Origin: Lachnospiraceae bacterium
GTDB lineage: Bacteria > Bacillota > Clostridia > Lachnospirales > Lachnospiraceae
Direction of reading: 5' to 3'
Length of the DNA stretch: 61,806 nucleotides
NCBI GenBank assembly: GCA_017938285.1
Contig: JAGBBW010000142.1
Location: forward strand, 1-61,806
Shown: one piece after another, positions 33,500 through 42,220 of the stretch
Numbering within the stretch: the first letter of the stretch is position 1
Layout: each line of letters starts with the position of its first letter
Notes under the pieces: model-generated
The model's database searches: none
The model's input: only the letters and a program-made list of their open reading frames with translations
What the model was told of the DNA's origin: nothing
Made by a program: the position numbers and the translations under genes

Positions 33500-34387
33500 G
33501 TGCCTGTTCTTAAAAAGAGTAAAACGTCCTGCCGGTATCAGGTGTCTTTTTTGAAACCTTTGTTTTTATCTTGTTTGACTGTCTCTCCCCAAAATAAGTC
33601 AGCTCCGAGGGCAGGATGTAAGAACAGGTACCGGAGTGCATCTTTAACAGCAGAAGCAGCGCTTGTGTTTCCAGTGTTCTTTTTTGCAATTTATATGTTC
33701 TGGCAGTGTTTTTTACTTGTATTGTTTCAGATGAGTGTCTGTCATGAGGTATCGGGGGCGGCAATGAAATATGCCCATCTTGGTTATCCGGAACGTAAAG
33801 CAGAAGAGGAACAGGTGAATCTGTCCTGGCTGTACCAGCCGTTATTGTGGAATGCGGCACCGGAAAATGACCGGGTGGAACAAATGCTGGTATTGTGTAT
33901 CCCAGAAGAAGATGGTTCCATTCGTGTGGATATCAGTTACAAATTTATATGTGAAGCAGTGTTTTTTGTACGGATGGAACTGCCGGTACAACAGACGCTG
34001 AGGTTCTATCCCTATCTTGGGAAAACAGACCCGGATCTTTTTTCAGAAATACCTGCAGAACAGACGGCAGATATTGTTTACATGACAGAGCATGGGAGCG
34101 TTTATCACGAATCCAGGGCGTGTGTCTATCTTAACGTAACCGTACGGAAGGTGGCTGCAGAAGGAGTAGGACAGGAAAGAAATTCTTCCGGAGGAAGATA
34201 TACAGAATGTTCCAGATGTCAGGAGGATGCCGGAGGAAGCTGGGTGTATATTTCTGCCGGAGGAAACAGGTATCATTGGAGTCTGGAATGTCCGTCCATA
34301 AAACGTACGGTTCTGGAAAAGAGCCGGGAAGAGGTGACCGGGGTACCGGCCTGTCATAAGTGTGGAGCAAGAGAGGAGACAGAGTGA
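33500..34387 (+). CDS. TadE-like pilus protein with two C-terminal cysteine/histidine repeats
   Basis: A 295-residue protein. SLTAEAALVFPVFFFAIYMF (about 50-70) is the TadE-type processing site and membrane helix. The extracellular part ends in two similar units: VYHESRACVYL...YTECSRC and RYHWSLECPSI...VPACHKC. Each has Y-H-x-S-x-x-C followed by C-x-x-C, a small zinc-binding-like fold also seen in other Gram-positive surface proteins. GTG 33500 is the start, with AAGGAGGT eight bases before it. The stop overlaps the start of the prepilin peptidase gene. Confidence 0.78.
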   Translation: MPVLKKSKTSCRYQVSFLKPLFLSCLTVSPQNKSAPRAGCKNRYRSASLTAEAALVFPVFFFAIYMFWQCFLLVLFQMSVCHEVSGAAMKYAHLGYPERKAEEEQVNLSWLYQPLLWNAAPENDRVEQMLVLCIPEEDGSIRVDISYKFICEAVFFVRMELPVQQTLRFYPYLGKTDPDLFSEIPAEQTADIVYMTEHGSVYHESRACVYLNVTVRKVAAEGVGQERNSSGGRYTECSRCQEDAGGSWVYISAGGNRYHWSLECPSIKRTVLEKSREEVTGVPACHKCGAREETE

Positions 34388-34800
34388 ATGTAATGGAAGG
34401 AATGGTGCTGGCAGGACTTTTTCTGCTGGCGCTTGTAGATATAAAAGAAAAAATGATACCGGTGATACCAGTGATGGCAGCAGGGGGACTGCTGCTGGTA
34501 TATCAGTTGTGGCAGGGGAAAGGAATCTGGGAGGTTCTGGCCGGGCTGCTGCCGGGGCTGCTTCTTTTACTGTTGTCTTTTTGTACCAGGGGTGGAATTG
34601 GTTCCGGAGACGGCGGGGTATTGTGCGTACTCGGAACAGCCTGTGGAGTGCAGGAGACGGTGGCAGTACTTGGTCTGGCTTTTGTTTTGGAAGCAGTGAT
34701 TGCCGCAGGTCTTCTGGTTACGCGAAGGGCAGGAAGAAAAACGGAACTTCCGTTTCTGCCTTGTGTACTGGCAGGATATATAGTGGTTTTGCTCCGGTAA
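34384..34800 (+). CDS. tadV: A24 family prepilin peptidase (TadV/CpaA)
   Basis: A 138-residue polytopic aspartic protease. The two catalytic sites are visible: D-I-K-E-K-M-I-P after the first helix (LFLLALVDIKEKMIP) and GSGD in GGIGSGDGGVL. It removes the leader of the Flp1-like pilin and the TadE proteins. Probable start GTG 34384, overlapping the upstream TGA, with AGGAG upstream; ATG 34393 is an alternative. Short, as in TadV, without the methylation domain. Confidence 0.85.
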   Translation: MNVMEGMVLAGLFLLALVDIKEKMIPVIPVMAAGGLLLVYQLWQGKGIWEVLAGLLPGLLLLLLSFCTRGGIGSGDGGVLCVLGTACGVQETVAVLGLAFVLEAVIAAGLLVTRRAGRKTELPFLPCVLAGYIVVLLR

Positions 34801-34822
34801 ACAGAAAAAGAGGGAGAAAGGC

Positions 34823-35032
34823 ATGAAAATAAAGGCAAGTTTTACGGTGGAAGCGGCGCTGGTTTTTCCACTTCTTAGTCTGGTAATATGCGGAATGTTG
34901 TTGCTGACCCTGCGGTTGTATGGAAAAGTGGAGCAGTATGCCGGGCGGCTGCAGACAGAAGAAAGACAGGGAATACCTTCTACAGAGCTGATACGGCTGG
35001 AAGCGGTGATAGAAGAGGTATTACAAGAGTGA
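34823..35032 (+). CDS. small TadE-like pseudopilin
   Basis: A 69-residue protein: basic start, then ASFTVEAALVFPLLSLVICG, the TadE processing site (T-V-E-A-A-x-V-x-P) and membrane helix, and a short acidic helix. A minor pilin of the Tad system. Ribosome binding site GAGGGAGAAAGG before the ATG. Confidence 0.82.
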   Translation: MKIKASFTVEAALVFPLLSLVICGMLLLTLRLYGKVEQYAGRLQTEERQGIPSTELIRLEAVIEEVLQE

Positions 35033-35054
35033 AGAGTTTTAGGAGGTAGACAAC

Positions 35055-36257
35055 GTGCAGGCTGAATATAAAAAGGAATGGCTGGATACATATTTATGGG
35101 TACTGGCAGAACAGGCGGGAGAGCATGAATTTGAAGAACAGATGCTGCTGCATAATCCGGGGGAAGGGCGGCTGGAATTTTTGAAGCAGGAACAGGAGGG
35201 AGAGGAATACTTTTGTTATAAAGTAACAGGAAAAAAAGCCTTGAGCAGTATTTACGCAGTAATGGCCATCGGTGAGCGGCAGATCAGGAAAATTTTACAC
35301 CAGATTTTTTCCATTCTGGAAAGCGGAAGGGAGTATTTACTGACAGAAGAGGATTTTGTATTGTCACCGAACTATATATTTGCGGCATTTCCGCAGATGA
35401 CACTGGAGCTCTGCTATGTACCCGGATATGGAGTGCCACTGCAGGAGCAGCTGGAGGGGTTGTTTGAGTATTTATTGAACCGGGTAGATTATGAAGATAA
35501 ACAGGCGGTCAGTCTGCTGTATGACTGCTATATGTTTTGTGTACAGGAAAAAGGTGGTCTGCCGGAGATCAAAAAACGTCTGGAAAAAGAGGACCAGAAA
35601 GAAAAAGAAGAAGATACCGAAACCGGCGGACTGGCGGGTGACCGGCTGATGGAAAAGGAGGGAGGATACCCAGGGATAATAGAAGAAGACGACTGGAACT
35701 ATGAGGCAGGACCAGAGAAGAAACCGGAGGCCTCGTCCTATGTTTCCTGGCTGACAGACCGTCTGTTCCACCGGAAAAAAAGAGAAACTGCACTGGTGGC
35801 GGAAGAAACACCGGAATATTGTGCCATTCCGGGAAAAACGGAGGGGGTATTGGAAAAAACAGGACCGGAGGAGAGTGGGAAGCAGCAGGAAAGCAGAATA
35901 CCTGTGGAAGAACCGGATATGGAACGGACCGTATTATTATCCGTACGGGAAAACCGGACAGTCCCGGAACTGGTCTATGAACGCACAGGAGAAGTGATTC
36001 CTCTGACGAAGTTTCCGTTTTATATTGGAAGTGCAGCAGAATATACGGATTTTGTACCAGTAGGAGACGACATCAGTAGAATGCATTGCTGTATCAGTAA
36101 AAAGCTGGATAACTATTATCTGGCGGATTTAAACTCAACGAATGGAACATACCATAACCAGAAAGAGGTTCTGCCGGGAAAGCTGGAACTTCTGGCAGCG
36201 AATGATGAGGTGAAAGTGGCTTCACAGATATTTTATATTAAATTTCCTTGTCACTAA
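35055..36257 (+). CDS. DUF6382-FHA protein
   Basis: A 400-residue cytoplasmic protein. The N-terminal DUF6382 part spans about 1-180 (WLDTYLWVLAEQAGEHEFEEQ). An acidic, low-complexity linker spans about 180-300. The C-terminal FHA domain starts near 320 with YIGSAAEYTDF, SRMHCCI and DLNSTNGT. FHA domains bind phosphothreonine, so the pilus may be controlled by a Ser/Thr kinase; none is encoded in the window. Last gene of the Tad operon; GTG start with AGGAGG upstream. Confidence 0.85.
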   Translation: MQAEYKKEWLDTYLWVLAEQAGEHEFEEQMLLHNPGEGRLEFLKQEQEGEEYFCYKVTGKKALSSIYAVMAIGERQIRKILHQIFSILESGREYLLTEEDFVLSPNYIFAAFPQMTLELCYVPGYGVPLQEQLEGLFEYLLNRVDYEDKQAVSLLYDCYMFCVQEKGGLPEIKKRLEKEDQKEKEEDTETGGLAGDRLMEKEGGYPGIIEEDDWNYEAGPEKKPEASSYVSWLTDRLFHRKKRETALVAEETPEYCAIPGKTEGVLEKTGPEESGKQQESRIPVEEPDMERTVLLSVRENRTVPELVYERTGEVIPLTKFPFYIGSAAEYTDFVPVGDDISRMHCCISKKLDNYYLADLNSTNGTYHNQKEVLPGKLELLAANDEVKVASQIFYIKFPCH

Positions 36258-36356
36258 AACAGGAAACTGCTATACTTTCTAGGGAGACAGAAGTTACTGC
36301 TCATAGAGCATTCAGACACTTGCTGTCGGAATACGAAAAACATGAGCCATGTGTGA

Positions 36357-36434
36357 GCAGGCTCCTTTTGCGAAGCAAAGCTCTAAATGAGCCTGCGAAT
36401 CGTTACAGTCTGCGAGGTACGAGTGAACTGTAAC
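36357..36434 (+). repeat. two adjacent palindromes between the Tad operon and glpK
   Basis: GCAGGCTC (36357-36364) pairs with GAGCCTGC (36389-36396), enclosing a TTTTGC/GCAAA hairpin. GTTACAGT (36402-36409) pairs with ACTGTAAC (36427-36434). The second is related to the palindrome after flagellin (10677). No T run follows, so a REP-like element is more likely than a terminator. Confidence 0.5.
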
Positions 36435-36479
36435 AGACGAAAAAGTTATGAACTACATAGAAAGTGCAGGAAACAGTGG

Positions 36480-37979
36480 ATGCAGAAAAAATATATTATG
36501 GCACTGGACCAGGGGACTACCAGTTCCAGGTGCATTTTATTTGACAGAAAAGGAAACCTGTGCAGTATGGCACAGCGGGAATTTGAACAGATTTATCCGA
36601 AGCCTGGCTGGGTGGAGCATAATCCGCGGGAAATCTGGTCGTCCCAGTTAGGAGTTGCAACGGAAGCCATGGCTAAAATAGGTGCAGAAGCAGAAGAAAT
36701 TGCGGCAATCGGCATTACAAACCAGAGAGAAACTACAATTGTCTGGAACCGTCATACCGGAGAGCCGGTGTATAATGCGATTGTCTGGCAGTGCCACCGG
36801 ACGGCTGATATGGTGGAAAAGCTGATGGAAGAAGGGTTTGGAGAGGTAATCAGGAAGAAAACCGGGCTGGTGCCGGATGCTTATTTTTCAGCAACAAAGA
36901 TTACCTGGATTCTGGACAATGTACCGGGGGCAAGAGCAGCGGCAGAAGCCGGGGAGCTGCTGTTTGGAACGGTGGACACCTGGCTGATCTGGAATTTGAC
37001 CAAAGGAAAAATTCATGTGACGGATTATACAAATGCTTCCCGTACGATGTTGTTTGATATTCACAGGCTCTGCTGGGATAAGGAACTGCTGGAAAAATTC
37101 CGGATTCCGGAGAAAATGCTGCCGGAAGTAAAACCATCCAGTCATGTGTATGGAAAAACAGACAGGGCACTGCTGGGGGGAGAAATTATCATTGGTGGTG
37201 CGGCAGGAGACCAGCAGGCGGCATTGTTTGGACAGTGCTGTTTTGCAGAAGGAGATGTAAAAAATACGTATGGAACCGGCTGCTTTCTTTTAATGAATAC
37301 AGGAACGGAGGCTGTGGTATCAAAACATGGTCTGATAACCACGATTGCTGCCAGTACTTCCGGGCGGGCAGAATATGCCCTGGAGGGCAGCGTTTTTGTG
37401 GCAGGTGCAGCAATCCAGTGGCTGAGGGACGGTATGCGTCTGATTCGTTCGGCAGGACAGTCCCAGGAGTATGCGGAGGAAGTACCGGATACCAGCGGAA
37501 TGTATATTGTTCCGGCATTTTCAGGACTGGGAGCGCCATATTGGGACCAGCATGCCAGAGGAACCATAGTAGGCATCACAAGAGGGTGTACCAGGGAACA
37601 CTTTATCCGGGCAACACTGGAGTCAATTGCATATCAGTCCTATAGCGTACTGCGTGCCATGGAACAGGATGCAGGGACTAAAATCAGGACATTAAAGGTA
37701 GACGGTGGCGCCAGTGCAAATGATTTTCTAATGCAGTTTCAGGCAGATATCGTGAATGCTGTGGTGCATCGTCCGGGCTGTATTGAAACAACAGCACTGG
37801 GGGCAGCTTATCTGGCAGGTCTTGCCGTAGGATATTTTAAAAACAAAGAAGAAATAAAGGAGAACTGGCAGCTGGCAAAGGAATTTATGCCTGATATGGA
37901 AGAGGAACGCCGGAAAAAGCTTCTGCAAGGCTGGGATAAGGCAGTGCGCTGTGCTCTTAGCTGGCAGGATGAGGAGTAA
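36480..37979 (+). CDS. glpK: glycerol kinase
   Basis: A 499-residue FGGY-family kinase that makes glycerol 3-phosphate from glycerol and ATP. Motifs: [16 protein letters not shown] at the start, [55 protein letters not shown] and [21 protein letters not shown] 36480 is chosen by the AGGAAA eight bases upstream. Full length. No glycerol facilitator or GlpO/GlpD is seen next to it; a rhomboid gene follows after three bases, so the two share an mRNA. Confidence 0.96.
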   Translation: MQKKYIMALDQGTTSSRCILFDRKGNLCSMAQREFEQIYPKPGWVEHNPREIWSSQLGVATEAMAKIGAEAEEIAAIGITNQRETTIVWNRHTGEPVYNAIVWQCHRTADMVEKLMEEGFGEVIRKKTGLVPDAYFSATKITWILDNVPGARAAAEAGELLFGTVDTWLIWNLTKGKIHVTDYTNASRTMLFDIHRLCWDKELLEKFRIPEKMLPEVKPSSHVYGKTDRALLGGEIIIGGAAGDQQAALFGQCCFAEGDVKNTYGTGCFLLMNTGTEAVVSKHGLITTIAASTSGRAEYALEGSVFVAGAAIQWLRDGMRLIRSAGQSQEYAEEVPDTSGMYIVPAFSGLGAPYWDQHARGTIVGITRGCTREHFIRATLESIAYQSYSVLRAMEQDAGTKIRTLKVDGGASANDFLMQFQADIVNAVVHRPGCIETTALGAAYLAGLAVGYFKNKEEIKENWQLAKEFMPDMEEERRKKLLQGWDKAVRCALSWQDEE

Positions 37980-37982
37980 GCC

Positions 37983-38630
37983 GTGAGGGAAGCAACAGAA
38001 ATTTTTGAAGCAAAGAAAGGTTCCGTAAACGTAATGATTGCTGCAGTTACCGTGGTTGTCTTTTTCGTAATGCAGTTTTTGGAAAAACGTAGTGCAGGTG
38101 GAGTGTTTTATGGACACACTTCCCGTTTTTTACTGGAACATGGTGCACTATATGGACCTTATGTAAAAGATGGAGAATGGTACCGTCTGTTTACGTATAT
38201 GTTTCTGCATATGGATATCGGACATCTGGTGAACAATATGCTGGTGCTGTTCTTTCTTGGAAATGCCCTGGAGTATTATGTCGGAAAAATTCCTTATATG
38301 GTGTTATATTTCTGCAGTGGTATTCTTGCGGCATTAGGTTCGGTCGTGTATAATATAAACAATCCGGTTTGTGTTGGTGCTTCCGGTGCCGTGTTTGGCA
38401 TCACGGGTGCCATGGCGTGGCTTCTGGTTAAGAACAGGGGGCAGCTGGCCGGTATGACGAAGCAGAGGATGTTTTTGTTTATAATTATGAGTGCCTATGG
38501 TGGTTTTGTGGATAAAAGTATCGACAATGCTGCCCATATGACAGGACTGGCGGCCGGTTTTCTGCTGGCTATGCTGTTTTACCGGAATCCGGAGCAGGCA
38601 GCGGAAGAAGCAGAGGGAAACATTGATTAA
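37983..38630 (+). CDS. rhomboid family intramembrane serine protease
   Basis: A 215-residue polytopic protease. HLVNN (81-85), the catalytic serine in GASG (Ser134) and the catalytic histidine in DNAAHMTG (His185) are all present. It cleaves transmembrane helices of unknown substrates. Start GTG 37983, three bases after glpK. The TAA stop lies inside a palindrome related to the repeats at 30626 and 59663, so the present C-terminus (GNID) is set by the element. Confidence 0.93.
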   Translation: MREATEIFEAKKGSVNVMIAAVTVVVFFVMQFLEKRSAGGVFYGHTSRFLLEHGALYGPYVKDGEWYRLFTYMFLHMDIGHLVNNMLVLFFLGNALEYYVGKIPYMVLYFCSGILAALGSVVYNINNPVCVGASGAVFGITGAMAWLLVKNRGQLAGMTKQRMFLFIIMSAYGGFVDKSIDNAAHMTGLAAGFLLAMLFYRNPEQAAEEAEGNID

Positions 38631-38639
38631 AGCGTTTCC
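38616..38639 (+). repeat. palindromic repeat, partial copy B, containing the rhomboid stop codon
   Basis: GGAAAC (38616-38621) and GCGTTTCC (38632-38639) surround ATTGATTAAA. It matches the left hairpin of copies A and C, with the rhomboid TAA in its loop. The right hairpin is missing. Confidence 0.5.
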
Positions 38640-38683
38640 CCAGCCGGATTATCACCTGTAAAGGGTTGAAATGGAGGTTTTTT

Positions 38684-39691
38684 ATGAAAATCCATATTTA
38701 TTATGGTGGACGGGGCCTGATTGAAGATTCCAATCTGTATGTGTTGTCCCGGATTACAGAAGTACTGGAAGAACTGCGGGTTGAAGTAAAACGGTATAAT
38801 CTGTATGAGTGTAAAAGTGAAATTGCAGTGCTGGCAAATGGGGTTACGGAAGCAGATGGTGTAATTCTTGCAGCTTCGGTGGAATGGTATGGTATCGGAG
38901 GACTGCTGCAGCAGTTTCTGGATGACTGCTGGTTGTATGCAGATAAATCAAAAATGACAAAACTTTATATGATGCCAGTAGTAATTTCCAGTACATACGG
39001 AGAAAGGGAAGCAGAGCAGAATCTGATGAAATCCTGGGAACTGCTGGGCGGTTGTCTCTGTCCTGGAATTACTGCCTATGTGGAATCGCAGGCTGATTTT
39101 GAAACCAGTGCAAATTATGCGAAAGTGATGGAAAACCGGGCAGAAAATTTATACCGTACGATTAATCAGAAAATCCAGGCGCTGCCGTCCAGTACATTCG
39201 CACTGAAGCAGAAAATTGTGAAAAGTGCACCAATGGAACTGACACCGCAGGAGAGTGAACAGCTTTCCAAATATGTTTCAGATGATACCTATGTGAAGAA
39301 ACAGAAGGAAGACATTGAAGAATTATCCCAGTTGTTTAAAGGCCTGATGGACCGGGCGGAAACCGGAAGGGATGCAGGACAGGAATTTGTCCGGAATATC
39401 CGGGAAGCATTTCAGCCACCGATGGAGGATATCAAGGCAGTGTTTGAAATTCGTATGACAGACACCGGAAAAACACTGGTGGTGGATGTGAACCGGAGTC
39501 AGTTAAAGTGTTATTATGGCGAGAGCAGTTATTCTGATGTGGTTGCGACAACGACAAGGGCGGTAATTAATCGTCTGGTAACAGGAAGAACCACGTTCCA
39601 GGGAGCGTTTATGTCCGGAGAATTGTCAGCCAAGGGTGATTTTAAGACGCTGCGTGTGTTTGACCAGTTGTTTCAGTTTGATCAGAAATGA
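38684..39691 (+). CDS. flavodoxin-like protein with SCP2-type sterol-binding domain
   Basis: A 335-residue cytoplasmic protein. The N-terminal half follows an NADPH-dependent FMN reductase/flavodoxin plan (MKIHIYYGGRGLIEDSN, ADGVILAASVEWYGIGGLLQQF). The C-terminal 110 residues form an SCP2 domain (IKAVFEIRMTDTGKTLVVDV, then SGELSAKGDFKTLRVFDQLF). SCP2 domains bind lipids, so a redox enzyme acting on a lipophilic substrate is possible. ATG 38684 follows GGAGG. No partner gene indicates the pathway. Confidence 0.78.
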   Translation: MKIHIYYGGRGLIEDSNLYVLSRITEVLEELRVEVKRYNLYECKSEIAVLANGVTEADGVILAASVEWYGIGGLLQQFLDDCWLYADKSKMTKLYMMPVVISSTYGEREAEQNLMKSWELLGGCLCPGITAYVESQADFETSANYAKVMENRAENLYRTINQKIQALPSSTFALKQKIVKSAPMELTPQESEQLSKYVSDDTYVKKQKEDIEELSQLFKGLMDRAETGRDAGQEFVRNIREAFQPPMEDIKAVFEIRMTDTGKTLVVDVNRSQLKCYYGESSYSDVVATTTRAVINRLVTGRTTFQGAFMSGELSAKGDFKTLRVFDQLFQFDQK

Positions 39692-39763
39692 TAGAAGAAC
39701 CGGAGTCAAAAGAAGAACGTAGTACCAAAACAATACAACAGGACTGGAAGGGAGTAAAAAGAT

Positions 39764-40177
39764 ATGGATTCTTGTATTTTTTGTAAAATTGTAAAAGGAG
39801 AAATTCCATCATCTGTTATTTATGAGGATGATAATGTAAAGGTGATTCTGGATATTGCACCGTCTGCAAAAGGACATGCTATTTTACTGGTAAAGCATCA
39901 TGTGGCTGATATTTTTGAGCTGGATGCGGAGCTTGCCGGAAAAATATTTGCGGTTGTACCAAAGGTGGCAGCAGCAATAAAAGCGGAGCTTGGCTGTGAT
40001 GGCATGAATATTCTTCAGAACAATGGAGTGGAAGCAGGTCAGACGGTATTCCATCTTCACATTCATTTCATTCCAAGATGGAAGGATGATGCAGTGAATA
40101 TCAAGTGGACACCGGGAAATTATGCAGATGGTGAGGCAGCAGCACTGGCAGCAGCGATAAAGTCCCGGCTGGATTAA
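39764..40177 (+). CDS. HIT family nucleotide hydrolase
   Basis: A 137-residue Hint-type protein. CIFCKIVKGEIPSSVIYEDD is the typical start and HLHIHFIPRW carries the H-x-H-x-H catalytic motif. It hydrolyses adenosine phosphoramidate-type nucleotides. Ribosome binding site GGAAGGGAG. Followed by a terminator shared with the converging small gene. Confidence 0.93.
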   Translation: MDSCIFCKIVKGEIPSSVIYEDDNVKVILDIAPSAKGHAILLVKHHVADIFELDAELAGKIFAVVPKVAAAIKAELGCDGMNILQNNGVEAGQTVFHLHIHFIPRWKDDAVNIKWTPGNYADGEAAALAAAIKSRLD

Positions 40178-40195
40178 AAGGAAAAAGAGTGGCAG

Positions 40196-40254
40196 AAGGA
40201 TAAAATGGGAAGAGTTCACAGCGGTTTGAAAAACTATTCCATTTTATCCTTTTT
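40196..40254. terminator. terminator between the HIT gene and the convergent small gene
   Basis: AAGGATAAAATGG pairs with CCATTTTATCCTT (13 pairs) over a 30-base loop, with TTTTT on the right. Confidence 0.75.
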
Positions 40255-40278
40255 ATGACTGTCATGGAAACAGTAAGA

Positions 40279-40560
40279 TTAGTCTTCTTCAATAACCTGG
40301 ATTTCCAGATAGTCAAATTCAATGGTGTCTACAAAATTGTCCTGATAAAACCTTGCTTTATCATGCTTCTGGAATTCTCGCACCGTGGAATCCAGCCAGA
40401 TTGGTTTGGATAAATCAAATTCATTGCAAATGCTGTCAATGGCAGCGAAAATTTTCCGGGTACGGTTTAATTCCGGGTTGTCATTTTCTATTACAATATC
40501 GTTTAACAGATGATTTTCTTTCCATATTTTTGCCCATAAACGAAACATAAGATTCTCCAT
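40279..40560 (-). CDS. small hypothetical protein
   Basis: A 93-residue acidic protein (MENLMFRLWAKIWKEN at the start, IEFDYLEIQVIEED at the end). It has one probable helix bundle (RTRKIFAAIDSICNEFDLSKPIWLDS) and no signal or membrane segment. I recall similar short proteins as conserved in Lachnospiraceae but know no function. Transcribed alone; the true-gene call rests on codon quality and the shared terminator. Confidence 0.65.
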   Translation of the reverse strand: MENLMFRLWAKIWKENHLLNDIVIENDNPELNRTRKIFAAIDSICNEFDLSKPIWLDSTVREFQKHDKARFYQDNFVDTIEFDYLEIQVIEED

Positions 40561-40698
40561 TCCGGGAAGGTATTTTTGGTGTCCTGCCCAATACAGATTA
40601 GTTTACTATATGTTTTTTTCTTTTGCAATCACAAAAAACGATGGGAAACTGTCCGTTGCTGACCGGAAGGAGAAAGCCAGAAAAAGGTTGTTAAAATA

Positions 40699-40727
40699 TT
40701 GACAAAGAGAAGGGCTTGTGGTACATT
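40699..40727 (+). promoter_or_regulatory. promoter of the PTS IIC-like gene
   Basis: TTGACA (40699-40704), 17 bases, TACATT (40722-40727). Confidence 0.7.
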
Positions 40728-40787
40728 TTGCTTTATCGTGCTAACGGTATGAAGGAGAAAAGCGAAATAAAAACAGGAGGATGTTTT

Positions 40788-41894
40788 ATGGAGAAAGTAA
40801 AAAAATATTTGAACCGGATTTTTATTGATGGTCTCAGCGGCATGGCCCTTGGTCTGTTTGCGACCCTGATTATTGGAACCATTATTGAACAGGTGGGTAC
40901 GCTGCTTCCAGGTATGGAAGGCAGTTACATAAAGTTTTTTGGTTCTGTGGCAAAGTATATGACTGGTGCAGGCATTGGTGTTGGTGTGGCTGGTAAATTC
41001 AAATCTTCTCCATTAGTTACCGTATCTGCGGCAACTGCCGGTATGGTGGGGGCTTATGCCAGTAAGATTTTAGCAGGTAGTTTTCTTGTTTCTGCCGGGG
41101 AGCTGGTGTGGGCAGAAAGCGGCAGTGCTGCGGGTGCGATGGTGGTGCTGTCAGGTTTTGGGGAACCGCTGGGAGCTTTTATTGCTGCGTATGCAGCGAT
41201 TGAACTGGGAAGTCTTGTTTCTGGAAAAACAAAAGTGGACATTATTGTGACACCACTGGTTTCCATTCTTACCGGTTCGGTGGTGGGACTGCTGGTTGGA
41301 CCGTCCATTTCCCGTTTTATGACCTGGCTTGGAAGTATTGTAAATTATAATGTAGAACAGAATCCGGTGCTGGGCGGAATTATCGTGTCTGTACTGATGG
41401 GTATGATTCTGACACTGCCAATCAGTTCGGCAGCCATTGGAATTTCTCTTAATCTGACTGGTCTGGCAGCAGGTGCGGCAACCATCGGCTGTTGTGCCAA
41501 TATGGTAGGCTTTGCCGTGGCAAGCTACCGGGAAAATAAAGTGGGCGGTCTGATTGCCCAGGGCATTGGAACAAGTATGCTGCAGGTGCCGAACATTGTG
41601 AAGAAGCCGGTAATCTGGCTGCCTGCCATTATTACCAGTGCTGTTTTGGGACCAATTGGAACAACGCTGATTGTTATGACGAATAATGCGGTTGGTTCCG
41701 GTATGGGAACTGCCGGTCTGGTGGGACAGATTATGACTTACCAGGTAATGGCGCCACAGGAGGGAGCTGTGATTACTCTGGTGAAGATTGCGGTAATGCA
41801 TGTGGTTTTACCAGCGGCATTATCTTTGGGAATTTCTGAACTGATGAGAAAGAAGGGAATCATTCAGGACGGAGATATGAAGCTGGATGTGTAA
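40788..41894 (+). CDS. PTS_EIIC_2 family membrane protein (PfoR-like)
   Basis: A 368-residue membrane protein with about ten hydrophobic segments, beginning MEKVKKYLNRIFIDGLSGMALGLF. GFGEPLGAFIAAYAAIELG, GTSMLQVPNIVKKPVIWLPA and MTNNAVGSGMGTAGLVGQ are typical of the family that includes Clostridium perfringens PfoR. There are no IIA or IIB domains and no phosphorylation site visible, so whether it moves sugar is open. ATG 40788 with AGGAGG at nine bases. It has its own promoter and terminator. Confidence 0.85.
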   Translation: MEKVKKYLNRIFIDGLSGMALGLFATLIIGTIIEQVGTLLPGMEGSYIKFFGSVAKYMTGAGIGVGVAGKFKSSPLVTVSAATAGMVGAYASKILAGSFLVSAGELVWAESGSAAGAMVVLSGFGEPLGAFIAAYAAIELGSLVSGKTKVDIIVTPLVSILTGSVVGLLVGPSISRFMTWLGSIVNYNVEQNPVLGGIIVSVLMGMILTLPISSAAIGISLNLTGLAAGAATIGCCANMVGFAVASYRENKVGGLIAQGIGTSMLQVPNIVKKPVIWLPAIITSAVLGPIGTTLIVMTNNAVGSGMGTAGLVGQIMTYQVMAPQEGAVITLVKIAVMHVVLPAALSLGISELMRKKGIIQDGDMKLDV

Positions 41895-41916
41895 AGAAGC
41901 TGTAACAGCAGTAAAA

Positions 41917-41951
41917 CAGTTGTAGTTTGAAAAGACTATGGCTGTTTTTTT
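41917..41951 (+). terminator. terminator after the PTS IIC-like gene
   Basis: CAGTTGTAGT pairs with ACTATGGCTG (three G-U) followed by seven T. Confidence 0.75.
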
Positions 41952-41961
41952 ATACCACAGG

Positions 41962-41992
41962 TTGATTGCGTCCTTTCCCGAAATAGTATAAA
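41962..41992 (+). promoter_or_regulatory. probable promoter of the tRNA-like/Y-like RNA
   Basis: TTGATT (41962-41967), 19 bases, TATAAA (41987-41992). Spacing is one to two bases long. Transcription would begin about 26 bases before the tRNA-like domain, just after the upstream terminator. Confidence 0.5.
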
Positions 41993-42025
41993 CTATCCTC
42001 AGTCCACAGAACAGAAACAGCATAC

Positions 42026-42150
42026 GGGGATGTAGCTCAGATGGTAGAGCATTTGGCCGAAACGTAGTGCCTTGGCAAAGGCACGGACAGCAAACCAGAA
42101 CGATGAGGGTATTTATGCAGATTGTCGCAGGTTCGATTCCTGTCATCCCC
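42026..42150 (+). ncRNA. tRNA-shaped Y-RNA-like RNA (candidate Ro60-like partner)
   Basis: Ends: GGGGATG (42026-42032) pairs perfectly with CATCCCC (42144-42150), a 7-bp acceptor stem. D arm: GCTC-AGATGGTA-GAGC. T arm: GCAGG-TTCGATT-CCTGT with the TTCRA loop. Between D and T arms lie about 75 bases instead of an anticodon arm: TTTGG pairs with CCAGA, then an asymmetric internal loop (CCGAAACGTA against GGACAGCAAA), then GTGCCTT/AAGGCAC with a GGCA tetraloop. ACGAT/ATTGT forms a variable-arm hairpin. The strand TGGCCGAAACGTAGTG resembles the Ro60-binding strand of vertebrate Y RNAs (TGGTCCGAAGGTAGTG). There is no anticodon loop and no encoded CCA. A Ro60-related gene follows. Confidence 0.8.
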
Positions 42151-42154
42151 GCTA

Positions 42155-42220
42155 AAGGCGGCCACAGCAACTAATTTTGGATTGGAATTCACTTAAAATG
42201 GGTTTAAACTATGCCGCCTT
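42155..42220 (+). promoter_or_regulatory. long-range stem between the RNA and the DUF2828 gene
   Basis: AAGGCGGC (42155-42162) and GCCGCCTT (42213-42220) are perfect complements over 50 bases that include small AATT and TTTAAA palindromes. No T run follows, so it may be an attenuator, a processing signal or a 3' domain of the RNA rather than a plain terminator. Confidence 0.45.

Noticed and set aside
36258-36479. Small gene between the Tad operon and glpK
   Set aside because: The frames here are short and formed by two palindromes, without a suitable start.
42026-42150. Ordinary tRNA gene, or tRNA with a group I intron
   Set aside because: There is no 7-base anticodon loop at a normal place, and the extra length is only about 50 bases, far below a group I intron. 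The inserted part forms its own perfect hairpin with Y-like sequence.
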